From NCBI RefSeq assembly GCF_016599145.1, contig NZ_JAENKO010000026.1, positions 1-61,589 of the forward strand: a stretch of 61,589 bases of DNA, in the 5' to 3' direction. A program made the translations under genes and the position numbers. Shown here in pieces: positions 27,178 through 34,996 of the stretch. Position 1 is the first letter of the stretch. Each line of letters starts with the position of its first letter. This DNA comes from Tomitella cavernea (GTDB lineage: Bacteria; Actinomycetota; Actinomycetes; Mycobacteriales; Mycobacteriaceae). The notes under the pieces are model-generated. The model was not told the origin of the DNA, searched no databases, and saw only the letters and a list, made by a program, of their open reading frames with translations.

Positions 27178-27810
27178 CTACTCTCCCGGCGTCTCGATGG
27201 TGCAGCCGGTCAGCTCCGCCAATGCGTCGTCGCCCGCGACGTGGGCGGGCGCCTCGATGGCGAGCAGCACGTTGATGAGCATCCCGTGCGCGAGGAAGTC
27301 CCGCGCTTGATCCGGTGTGCAATGGGTGCGGTCGACGAGCAGCCGGTAGATGCTCGCCATCCCGGCCCGTGCGAGCGCGCCGATCTCCGGTTCGGCCCCT
27401 GCGGCGAACCCGTGCATGAGCACGAGCAGTTGCGCACGGTCCGCGACGAGCTCCTTGTATGCGCCGCCCAGGGACTCCCAGTACTCGGGCGTGTCCGCGG
27501 TGATCTCCGGCGTCTGGCCCAGCTCGTCCAGCTTCTGCTCGAACACGCCCACCGTGCGCTCGAACGCTTCCGTGACGACCGCGCGGAACAGCTTCGACTT
27601 GCCGCCGAACATGCGCACCACGTAGGGCTGCGAGACGCCGGCCGCCTGCGCCACCTCATCCGTGGTGGTACCCGCGTAGCCGCCGCGCGCGAACTGCTCC
27701 GTCGCTGCAGCGATGATCGAACGTCGCCGGTCCTCGCGGCTCATGCGCGTGACCGTCGTGCCGTCGTCGGCTGACGCGGACGTGCGTTCGGTGCGTTTCT
27801 CAGCGGACAT
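27178..27810 (-). CDS. TetR family transcriptional regulator
   Basis: A 210-residue repressor. The HTH is at about residues 38-75 (GTTTDEVAQAAGVSQPYVVRMFGGKSKLF), preceded by a polar leader of ~25 residues, with an all-helical ligand domain after it. It is divergent from a DHA2-type drug transporter with repeated operator-like sequences between them, so it most likely represses that pump. Confidence 0.93.
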   Translation of the reverse strand: MSAEKRTERTSASADDGTTVTRMSREDRRRSIIAAATEQFARGGYAGTTTDEVAQAAGVSQPYVVRMFGGKSKLFRAVVTEAFERTVGVFEQKLDELGQTPEITADTPEYWESLGGAYKELVADRAQLLVLMHGFAAGAEPEIGALARAGMASIYRLLVDRTHCTPDQARDFLAHGMLINVLLAIEAPAHVAGDDALAELTGCTIETPGE

Positions 27811-27821
27811 ATTGACAGGTT

Positions 27822-27870
27822 ATCAGTCAATGCTTAATACTCGAATCGCTAAGTAATCAGTCGATGCTTA
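27822..27870. promoter_or_regulatory. Paired direct repeats, candidate TetR operator
   Basis: ATCAGTCAATGCTTA (27822-27836) and ATCAGTCGATGCTTA (27856-27870) differ at one base and start 34 bp apart, about three helical turns. They lie between the TetR gene and the divergent MFS gene. Confidence 0.6.
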
Positions 27871-27926
27871 CGAGTGGTTCTTTCGCGGCGCCACCCGCAG
27901 GAATCCACCGAATCGAGGTGCACAGC

Positions 27927-29456
27927 ATGACCACCACATCCACCCCGGAACTCCCGGCCGCACCCGTCGGCGACGACGCAGCCGGAGCCCGCCTCCACGC
28001 CAGGCCACTGTGGCTCACCCTGCTCGCAGTGTCGCTGCCCATGTTCATGGCGACGCTCGACAACCTCGTCATCACCAGCGCACTGCCCGTCGTCCAAGCG
28101 CACCTGCACGCGTCGGTGACACAACTCGAGTGGTTCATGAACGCCTACACGCTCGCCTTCGCCACGTTGATGCTCGCAGCGGCCGGCATCGGAGACAGGT
28201 GGGGACGGCGGCGCGTGTTCGTCTGGGGCATCGCACTGTTCACCGCGGGATCCATCGCATCTGCGCTGTCGTCGAGCCCCGAGACGCTCATCATCGGCCG
28301 CACCGTGCAAGGCATCGGCGCCGCCGCGATCCTGCCGCTGTCGCTCGCCCTGCTCGCGGGCGCGGTGCCCGAATCACGGCGCGCGCTGGCGATCGGCGTG
28401 TGGGGCGGCGTGTCCGGGCTCGGCGTGGCGCTGGGCCCGGTGATCGGCGGCGCGATCGTCGACGGCATCTCATGGCAGGCCATCTTCTGGCTCAACGTGC
28501 CCGTCGCCGTCATCGCGATCCCGCTGGTCCTCGCCACGGTCGACGAGACCCGGTCGATGCGCGTGCACCTGGACCCGGGCGGCGTGCTGCTCGCCGGAAC
28601 GGCCGTGTTCCTCACGGTGTGGGCCATCGTGCACGGCAACGACGACGGGTGGACGTCTCCGGGCGTACTGGTGCCGCTGATCGTCGCCGCCGGGCTCGCC
28701 GGGGCCTTCGTCGCCTGGGAACTGCACGCCCGTCAACCCGTGATGCCGATGCGCCTGTTCCGTTCCCGCAACTTCACGCTCGCCAACATCATCGCGGTCG
28801 CGTTCTCGCTCGGCATGTTCGGCGCCGTGTTCCTGCTGGTCCAGTACCTGCAGGTAGTAATGGGTTACAGCCCCCTCGAGGCGGGCCTGCGGACGCTCCC
28901 GTGGACGGCGGCGCCCATGATCGTCGCCCCCATCGCGGGAGCACTCGCCCCGCGCGTAGGCCTACGGCCGCTGCTCACCGTCGGGCTCGCACTGCAGGCC
29001 GGTTCGCTCGCTTGGATGGCCGCGCTGCTGGGCCCATCGATGGAGTACACCGCGCTGGTCCCCGCGATGGTGATGGCCGGCATCGGCATGGGCCTCACCT
29101 TCGCGCCGGTGGCCACCGCGGTGCTCGCGGACCTCGCGGACGCGGACCATGCGGCGGCGAGCTCGGCCAACTCGACTCTGCGCGAGGTGGGGGTGGCGCT
29201 CGGCATCGCGGTGCTCACGGCGGTGTTCCTCGGCGCCGGCGGGCAGATCTCGCCGGTCGGATTCGACGGGGCGCTGCAGCCGGCGCTCTTCGTCGGCGCC
29301 GCCGTGGTGGCAGCCGGCGCCGTGGCCGCGCTCTTCCTGCCGGGGCGGAGCGCGGCGGTGCGGCACGATACGTCAGGTGGTGCCGCGCCGGATGATCCTG
29401 CACCTGGTGATCGCGCACCAGCACCGACGCATGTCGCGCCCGAAGTTCAAGCGTGA
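27927..29456 (+). CDS. MFS transporter, DHA2 (EmrB/QacA) family
   Basis: A 509-residue drug:H+ antiporter with 14 predicted membrane segments. Motif A-type GDRWGRRRV and motif C-type GPVIGGAIVDGISWQAIFWLN regions are present. ATG 27927 follows GAGG; the earlier ATG at 27864 lies in the operator repeat. It is divergent from its presumed TetR repressor. The last codons and stop lie inside the first unit of the palindromic repeat array, so the repeat encodes the end of the protein. Confidence 0.93.
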   Translation: MTTTSTPELPAAPVGDDAAGARLHARPLWLTLLAVSLPMFMATLDNLVITSALPVVQAHLHASVTQLEWFMNAYTLAFATLMLAAAGIGDRWGRRRVFVWGIALFTAGSIASALSSSPETLIIGRTVQGIGAAAILPLSLALLAGAVPESRRALAIGVWGGVSGLGVALGPVIGGAIVDGISWQAIFWLNVPVAVIAIPLVLATVDETRSMRVHLDPGGVLLAGTAVFLTVWAIVHGNDDGWTSPGVLVPLIVAAGLAGAFVAWELHARQPVMPMRLFRSRNFTLANIIAVAFSLGMFGAVFLLVQYLQVVMGYSPLEAGLRTLPWTAAPMIVAPIAGALAPRVGLRPLLTVGLALQAGSLAWMAALLGPSMEYTALVPAMVMAGIGMGLTFAPVATAVLADLADADHAAASSANSTLREVGVALGIAVLTAVFLGAGGQISPVGFDGALQPALFVGAAVVAAGAVAALFLPGRSAAVRHDTSGGAAPDDPAPGDRAPAPTHVAPEVQA

Positions 29457-29649
29457 CGATCACGTCGCGCTCGAAGTTCGAACGCGACACCGCCTCGCGC
29501 CCGTAGTTGCCGCCAATGGTCCGTAACTACGCACTGGACCCGACAACTTCGGGCGTCACTCACGGTGACGCCTGAAGTTCGAGCGCGACAAGCAGGTCAC
29601 GTCCGAAGTTCGAAGTCAGATCGCGTCGCCTTCGAAGTTCGAACCCGAC
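29433..29649. repeat. Array of ~25-bp palindromic units between convergent genes
   Basis: Units centred on CGAAGTTCGA flanked by GTCGCG and CGCGAC start at 29433, 29464, 29495 (degenerate), 29565, 29596 and 29625, with a 29-31 bp period in each half. The middle (29519-29553) holds inverted copies (CAACTTCGGG). The unit at 29464-29488 is palindromic except for three positions. The array covers the MFS stop codon and nearly all the gap to the convergent dehydrogenase gene. Confidence 0.8.
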
Positions 29650-29670
29650 CGCGGCAGACCCGCCCCCGCC

Positions 29671-30651
29671 CTACGGCACGAGCACGATCCGCTCCTTCAC
29701 CCCGTCCTCCATCAGCCGGTGCGCCTCGGCGGCCTGCTCCAGCCGCAGCACCCGCGGCTCGCGCACCCGCAGCCGACCCGCTGCGAGCATCCGGTTCATG
29801 ACCGCCGCCGCGGCCGCCAGGTCATCGAGGGAGGCATTGGAGATCGCGAAGCCCGTGATCGACGCGTCGCGGGTGTAGATCCCGCCGGCGGGCAGCGGCG
29901 GCCGGGCGCCGAGCCCCGACATGAGCACCACCCGCCCGCCGTGCCCCAACAGCGGAATCGAGACCTCCAGGTCGTTGCGCCCCGAGTTGTCCCACCACAC
30001 GTCGGCGCCGTCGGGCAACGCCGTCCCGAGGCGGGCCGGGAGGTCGCCGGCGCGGTAGTCCACCACATCGTCGGCGCCCAGGTCGCGGCACCACTGCGCG
30101 TCAGCGGCCGAGGCGGTGGCGACGACGCGGGCGCCCGCCGCCGCGGCCAGCTGCATTGCGGCGCTGCCGACTCCGCCGGCGGCGCCCTCGATCGCCACCG
30201 TCTCGCCGAAGGCCAGCCGCGCATGCCGGAACAACCCGAGATAGGCGGTGGCCGCGGTGTGCAGCAGCGCCGCCGTGGTGACCGTGTCCGCCCCGTCCGG
30301 CAGCGGGTACAGCCGCTCGGCGGGCACAAGAACATACTCGGAGAACGTGCCCTGGCGGCCGTGGTGGCCCATGCTGTTGGTCCACACGCGGTCGCCGGGC
30401 GCGAACTCGTGTGCGCACGCCGCGCCACTGTGCACCACGGTGCCCACCGCGTCGCGGCCGATGACGAACGGGAAGGGTGTCGGTGTCGTGTAGGCGCCGG
30501 AGCGCACGAACCGGTCGACGTGGTCGACAGCGACGGCCTCGGTGCGCACCTGGACGTCACCGGGCCCGCCGGCCGGTACCGGCTGCTCCCCTGTCTCGAT
30601 CACGTCCGGCCCGCCGAGGCTGTTGATGAACACTGCGCGCATGGACTCCAT
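29671..30651 (-). CDS. Zinc-type/quinone-oxidoreductase-like MDR alcohol dehydrogenase
   Basis: A 326-residue NADPH-dependent medium-chain reductase. The N-terminal GroES-like domain is followed by a Rossmann segment AAGGVGSAAMQLA, and the catalytic zinc ligands are absent, as in quinone oxidoreductases. The ATG at 30651 follows AGGGAG; an ATG three codons later is an alternative. Substrate unknown. It is convergent with the MFS gene and divergent from the YCII gene. Confidence 0.9.
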   Translation of the reverse strand: MESMRAVFINSLGGPDVIETGEQPVPAGGPGDVQVRTEAVAVDHVDRFVRSGAYTTPTPFPFVIGRDAVGTVVHSGAACAHEFAPGDRVWTNSMGHHGRQGTFSEYVLVPAERLYPLPDGADTVTTAALLHTAATAYLGLFRHARLAFGETVAIEGAAGGVGSAAMQLAAAAGARVVATASAADAQWCRDLGADDVVDYRAGDLPARLGTALPDGADVWWDNSGRNDLEVSIPLLGHGGRVVLMSGLGARPPLPAGGIYTRDASITGFAISNASLDDLAAAAAVMNRMLAAGRLRVREPRVLRLEQAAEAHRLMEDGVKERIVLVP

Positions 30652-30917
30652 CGTGCTCCCTCTCCTGTTCATCGGGGCCGACCAGCCGGCCGGGCTCCAC
30701 ACCGTGGCCCGATCCGAGTCGCGGGAAACGTTCCGGCCGGACTGCTCCTTCGCGCATGCTTACCCGTATCGCGGCATCGCACCACACCAGTTGAGGCGCC
30801 TTCTGCGGCATTACACGAAACCTCCGCCCCGCCCCGGCAGCCGCCGATGTCGAAATCGACGGACCCGCCCCGTCCCAGTAGTGAAAGCACCCGCATCGGA
30901 ACATGAGGAGTCACGCC

Positions 30918-31304
30918 ATGAAATACCTGATGCTCAAGCACTACCGCGGCGCCCCCGCCGTCGACTTTCCGCCGATGGACCAGTGGACGCCCGACGAGAT
31001 CGACGCACACATCCGGTTCATGAACGAGTTCGCCGACCGGCTCAAGGCGACCGGCGAGTTTGTCGATGCCCAGGCCCTCTCGCCGGACGGCGCCTGGGTC
31101 CGGTTCGACGGCCCGGGCCGGCCTGCCGTGACCGACGGCCCGTTCGCAGAGACCAAGGATCTCATCGCCGGGTGGATCGCCATCGACGTGGACACGTGGG
31201 ACCGTGCGGTGGAGTTGGCCGGGGAGCTCTCGGCCGCGCCGGGGCCGCGCGGCGAACCCATCTACGAGTGGCTCGAGCTTCGCCCGTTCCTCGCGGCGCC
31301 GTAG
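30918..31304 (+). CDS. YCII-related (DGPF) domain protein
   Basis: A 128-residue protein starting MKYLMLKHY, with the diagnostic DGPFAETKDLIAGWIAIDVD motif. GAGGAG lies 7 bases before ATG 30918. DGPF proteins are typically encoded next to ECF42-type sigma factors, in which they are proposed accessory partners. Here only the tail of such a sigma factor survives immediately downstream. The biochemical role is unknown. Confidence 0.92.
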   Translation: MKYLMLKHYRGAPAVDFPPMDQWTPDEIDAHIRFMNEFADRLKATGEFVDAQALSPDGAWVRFDGPGRPAVTDGPFAETKDLIAGWIAIDVDTWDRAVELAGELSAAPGPRGEPIYEWLELRPFLAAP

Positions 31305-31311
31305 GGCCCTG

Positions 31312-31479
31312 TCGGTGGACCCCGCCCTGCCGCGGTACACCGCGGCCCGCACCTACCTGCACGAACGCGCAGGCGACACCGCTCTCACGGCCGATCTGTA
31401 TGCGGAGGCGGCCCGCGCCGCGGCCAGCGTGCCCGAGCGCGACCACCTCATCCGCGAGGCCGCGCGGCTCCAGCACTGA
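31312..31479 (+). pseudogene. C-terminal remnant of an ECF42-type sigma factor
   Basis: About 55 codons encode VDPALPRYTAARTYLHER, GDTALTADLYAEAARAA and VPERDHLIREAARL. This is the helical repeat tail (DUF6596/TPR-like) seen at the end of DGPF-associated ECF42 sigma factors. Regions 2 and 4 are missing and there is no start codon or ribosome-binding site. It lies 7 bases after the YCII gene, where the sigma factor normally sits, so the gene was deleted from its 5' side. Confidence 0.7.
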
Positions 31480-31497
31480 TCACGGCGCCCGCGGCGC

Positions 31498-31676
31498 CTA
31501 CAACTGCAGGTGCAAGCGGAGCGCGTCGTCAAACGCGTTCATCGTCGGCGCCGGCAGCCGTGCGATCACCGGCCCGAATCGCCCGACCGCGATCGAACGC
31601 GCCTGTTCCGCCTGCACCTTCGAATCCATACGCAGCCCGGTTCCAGATCGACCAGCCGCACGTCACCGCGCAGCAT
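31498..31676 (-). pseudogene. mazF-like toxin with internal out-of-frame deletion
   Basis: The first 13 codons read MLRGDVRLVDLEP, the normal MazF start. The frame then shifts to GLRMDSKVQAEQARSIAV and on to LPAPTMNAFDDALRLHLQL and a stop, the normal MazF end. The middle of about 50-60 residues, including the RRPAVIVSND-type catalytic strand, is gone. The ATG overlaps the antitoxin stop by 14 bases, the usual mazEF coupling. The toxin cannot be functional. Confidence 0.8.
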
Positions 31677-31893
31677 CAGCGAGACCGTCCCCCGCGGGGG
31701 ACATCCACGCCGCCGCCTCGCCGGACGTCTCCCACTCGTCCCACGCGGCGGCGTAGTCGTCCTCCAGGCCGGCATCCCGCAGCAGGCGAACCGCACGCTG
31801 CACCGCAGCAGATCGGGAGGACAATCCCGCTGCATGCACGTAGGAGTCGAGCATGTCGACGTCCTCCTGCGGCAGGCTCACGCTGATCTTCAT
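31663..31893 (-). CDS. MazE-type ribbon-helix-helix antitoxin
   Basis: A 76-residue protein. The N-terminal ribbon-helix-helix (MKISVSLPQEDVDMLDSYV, then SRSAAVQRAVRLL) is followed by the toxin-binding tail YAAAWDEWETSGEAAAW, as in mycobacterial MazE antitoxins. The reading frame is intact. The start at 31893 begins the RHH strand; the frame is open a few codons further up. Its toxin gene downstream is broken, so it is now a solitary antitoxin that may still act as a DNA-binding regulator. Confidence 0.88.
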   Translation of the reverse strand: MKISVSLPQEDVDMLDSYVHAAGLSSRSAAVQRAVRLLRDAGLEDDYAAAWDEWETSGEAAAWMSPAGDGLADAAR

Positions 31894-32047
31894 ACCGCGA
31901 TCCTGCCCCGGAGCACAGCGATGCACTCGTCCAGCCGACCCCTGTCCACACGCTGTCAGCGGTGAGCCGACGCCGTCGGTGTGCTGAACCTCGGTAGCAG
32001 CATCCTCGGCATCGACTCGCTCATGCCGTTGCTCGCCTCGAGCGAGG

Positions 32048-33619
32048 TCACGCAGTCTCTCGCGCGGCTGATCGTGCTGTTTCAGGGCTGGCCACTGCCG
32101 GGCTCGTGACGGTCCCCGCCGCGCTCATCCGCAGGTTCTCGTCGTCCTCCACGGGCGACTTGCGCAGCAGTTTCACATCCTGCCAGTAGCTCATCGACGT
32201 CTGCCACGGCGCGCGATCGCCCTGCTGCGGCAGGTGATCCACCGCGCGCTGGATGTAACCGGCCGCGAAGTCGAGGAACGGCCGCGTCGCCATGCCCTCC
32301 GGCGCCTCGGGTACCACGGTGTCGGCGCCCCGGGCGTCCATCAGGCCCAGCAGACGGCAGAAGTGCTCGCACAGCATGCCGATCTTCAGCGTCCACGAGG
32401 AGTTGGTGTAGCCGATGGCGAACGCCAGGTTGGGCACCCCGGAGAGCATGAACCCCTTGTAGGCGCGGGTCTGGTGCAGGTCGATCTCGCGCCCGTCGAC
32501 GATCAGCGGCACCCCGCCGAACGGCTGCACGTTGAGCCCGGTGGCCGTGATGACGATGTCCGCCTCGAGGTGCCCGCCGGACTCGAGACGGATGCCGGTT
32601 TCGTCGAACTCGGCGATCCGCTCGGTGACGACAGAGGCCTTCCCGCCGCGGATGGCGCGGAACAGGTCGCCGTTCGGCACCACGCACAGCCGCTGGTCCC
32701 ACGGGTCGTATGGCGGGCTGAAGTGCGTCTCCACCGGGTAGCCGTTGGGCAGCAGCCGCTTGTTGATGCCCAGGATCACCCGGCGCATCAGGTGCGGAAA
32801 GCGCTGGCACAGCTGGAACATGATCTGCTGGCGGATGATGTTCTTGGTGCGCGCCACCGGGTGGGAGATGCGCTCGCCGAACACCTTGCGCAGCGTGTTG
32901 GCCACGAAGTCTTCGGAACGCAGCGGGATGATGTAGGTGGGCGTGCGCTGGAGCATGGTGACATGCTCAGCGTCGTCGCACATCGACGGCACCAGCGTGA
33001 CGGCCGTGGCACCGCTGCCGATGACCACCACCTTCTTGCCCGCGTAGTCGAGGTCCTCCGGCCAGTGCTGCGGGTGCACCACGGTTCCGCGGAACCGCTC
33101 GCGGCCCTCGAAGTGCGGGGTGAAGCCTTCGTCGTAGCGGTAGTAGCCGCCGGCGGAGAAAACCCAGTTCGCAGTGGCCGTGGACCGCGCGCCGGTGTCG
33201 GTGTGCTCGATGTCGATGGTCCAGCGCGCGTCGGCCGACGACCACGATGCGCCCACCACCTTGTGGTGCAGGCGCACGTGCTCGTCGATCCCGAACTCGG
33301 CCGCCGTCTCGCGCAGATACGACAGGATCTTGCCGGCCGGCGCGATGGCGTCGTCGTCGTTCCACGGCTTGAAGTCGTAGCCGAAGGTGTGCAGATCGGA
33401 GTCGGATCGGATGCCGGGGTAGCGGAACAGGTCCCACGTGCCGCCGGTGCCGCCGCGCGCCTCGAGCACCGCGTAACTGCGCTGCGGATGTTCGCGCTGC
33501 AGGTAGTACGCGGCGCCGATGCCGGAGATCCCCGCGCCGATGATGACCACGTCGAGGTGCTCGCTACGATCGCCCGCGCCCGTGCCGTTGCCGCTGTCGA
33601 TGAAATCTGTCGCCGTCAT
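32048..33619 (-). CDS. Flavin-containing Baeyer-Villiger monooxygenase (EthA/EtaA-like)
   Basis: A 523-residue FAD/NADPH enzyme. GAGISG near residue 29 binds FAD, the BVMO fingerprint reads FRGTVVHPQHWP, and GSGATAVTLVP is the NADPH Rossmann segment. Long stretches (GGTWDLFRYPGIRSDSD, WDQRLCVVPNGDLFRAIR) are nearly those of M. tuberculosis EthA, the ethionamide-activating enzyme. It oxidises ketones to esters. AGGAG precedes ATG 33619; the first ~25 residues are a polar leader. It is divergent from a PucR-type regulator rather than from the TetR EthR. Confidence 0.92.
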   Translation of the reverse strand: MTATDFIDSGNGTGAGDRSEHLDVVIIGAGISGIGAAYYLQREHPQRSYAVLEARGGTGGTWDLFRYPGIRSDSDLHTFGYDFKPWNDDDAIAPAGKILSYLRETAAEFGIDEHVRLHHKVVGASWSSADARWTIDIEHTDTGARSTATANWVFSAGGYYRYDEGFTPHFEGRERFRGTVVHPQHWPEDLDYAGKKVVVIGSGATAVTLVPSMCDDAEHVTMLQRTPTYIIPLRSEDFVANTLRKVFGERISHPVARTKNIIRQQIMFQLCQRFPHLMRRVILGINKRLLPNGYPVETHFSPPYDPWDQRLCVVPNGDLFRAIRGGKASVVTERIAEFDETGIRLESGGHLEADIVITATGLNVQPFGGVPLIVDGREIDLHQTRAYKGFMLSGVPNLAFAIGYTNSSWTLKIGMLCEHFCRLLGLMDARGADTVVPEAPEGMATRPFLDFAAGYIQRAVDHLPQQGDRAPWQTSMSYWQDVKLLRKSPVEDDENLRMSAAGTVTSPAVASPETARSAARETA

Positions 33620-33688
33620 GCCCGCTCCTGCCCTGTCGTCTGCGTTGATTCCATCTTCCCCGCAGTCGCCGCCGCGCGGAATATCAAT

Positions 33689-33725
33689 GTGCACCTACAT
33701 ACACAGCAACTTGTGCAGTGTGCAC
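33689..33725. promoter_or_regulatory. Two GTGCAC sites 31 bp apart between monooxygenase and PucR genes
   Basis: GTGCAC palindromes at 33689-33694 and 33720-33725 flank ACACAGCAACTTGTGCAGT. The three-turn spacing in a divergent intergenic region suggests binding sites for the adjacent PucR regulator. Confidence 0.35.
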
Positions 33726-33751
33726 CATGCGCGCCGGTTATGGTGGGCACC

Positions 33752-34969
33752 ATGCCGTGGCCGACCCCCTCCCCGCGCGTCCAGGAGCTGATCCGGCAGG
33801 GAGCCGGTATCGCCCTGAACGTGCCCGAGGAGTGGATGGCGGACCTGGACACCGTCACACTCTCGGGCGCGGCGCGCAGCCGGATCGCCGACGACCCTGC
33901 GCTCGCCGAGGCCACCCGCCGCACCAACCGCGCCAACCTGCTGACCTGGGCCGCCGCGAACGTACGGGCCCCCGGGGAACCTGTGGTGGCGCAGGTCGAC
34001 GACGCGCAGATCGGCGTCGCCCGGGATATGGTGCGGCGCGGTCTGGACGAGGCGGCGCTGGACGCCTACCGGGCCGGGCAGAGTGTGGCCTGGCGGTACT
34101 GGATGAAGATCGCCTTCGCCCTCACCCGCGATCCCGCCGAGCTGGAGGAGCTGCTCGACGTCACGTCGCAGTCGATCTCGGCGTTCGTCGACGACGTCGT
34201 CACCGCGCTCGCCACGCGCATGCGATCCGAGCGCGCCGAGCTCACCCGCGGCTCGCAGGCCGAGCGCCGCGAGGTGATCGCGCTGCTGCTCGACGGCGCC
34301 CCCATCACCCGCGAGCGCGCCGAGTCCCGGCTGGGCTATGCGCTGGAACGCACCCATCATGCGGCAGTGGTGTGGAGCAAGGGGCCGGACCCGGATGTCA
34401 CCACCGTGGATCATGTGGCGGAGGTCCTGGCCCGGCCGACAGGCGGCGCACCTTCGCTGATGGTCTCGGCGGGGTCGGGGACACGGTGGGTGTGGAGTCA
34501 GGCCGCGCCGGACCTCGCCGCGGTGGAGGCCGCAGCCGATGCGGCGCCCGACGTGCGCGTGGCGCTGGCCGGGCCCGCGCACGGGGTCACGGGATTCCGG
34601 CGCGCCCACTTGGACGCGCTGACGGCGCAGCGGATGCTCGCCCGGCTGGGGTCACACCGGCGCGTCGCGCACTACGACGCGATCGCGCTGGTAGCGCTGG
34701 CCACCGAGGATTCCGAGCGCGCCGCGCGCTTCGTCTCGCGCACGCTGGGCGGGCTCGAACACGCCGACGACACGCTCCGCGAGACCGTGCTGACCTACGT
34801 GCGCAGCCAGTCCAACGCCACCCGGGCGGCCGAGTCGCTCTACACGCACCGCAACACGCTGCTGCGGCGCCTCGAGCGCGCGGAGGATGTGCTGCCACGG
34901 CCGCTGGCCGACAATCCGATCGACGTGGCGGTGGCACTGGACATCGTGCGCTGGCGAGCGCGGGGCTGA
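33752..34969 (+). CDS. PucR family helix-turn-helix regulator
   Basis: A 405-residue regulator. The C-terminal PucR HTH (ETVLTYVRSQSNATRAAESLYTHRNTLLRRLERAE, split by helices) is at about residues 345-395, and a GGDEF-like/linker region precedes it. ATG 33752 or ATG 33740 could start it; neither has a good ribosome-binding site. It is divergent from the EthA-like monooxygenase and probably controls it. It is convergent with a drug transporter gene 27 bases away. Confidence 0.88.
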   Translation: MPWPTPSPRVQELIRQGAGIALNVPEEWMADLDTVTLSGAARSRIADDPALAEATRRTNRANLLTWAAANVRAPGEPVVAQVDDAQIGVARDMVRRGLDEAALDAYRAGQSVAWRYWMKIAFALTRDPAELEELLDVTSQSISAFVDDVVTALATRMRSERAELTRGSQAERREVIALLLDGAPITRERAESRLGYALERTHHAAVVWSKGPDPDVTTVDHVAEVLARPTGGAPSLMVSAGSGTRWVWSQAAPDLAAVEAAADAAPDVRVALAGPAHGVTGFRRAHLDALTAQRMLARLGSHRRVAHYDAIALVALATEDSERAARFVSRTLGGLEHADDTLRETVLTYVRSQSNATRAAESLYTHRNTLLRRLERAEDVLPRPLADNPIDVAVALDIVRWRARG

Positions 34970-34996
34970 CGTTGCGCCGCTGTCGTGGCGCCGGGA

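Noticed and set aside
29433-29649. CRISPR-like periodic repeat
   Set aside because: Units are themselves palindromic, the intervals between them are only about 6 bases, and no cas gene is near.
29630-29650. GTTCGAACCCG, resembling a tRNA T-arm
   Set aside because: No acceptor, D-arm or anticodon stem surrounds it; it is part of the palindromic repeat array.
31981-32109. A 42-codon GTG-started ORF with an amphipathic product, running into the 3' end of the monooxygenase gene on the opposite strand
   Set aside because: No ribosome-binding site, overlap with a confident gene, and no family resemblance.
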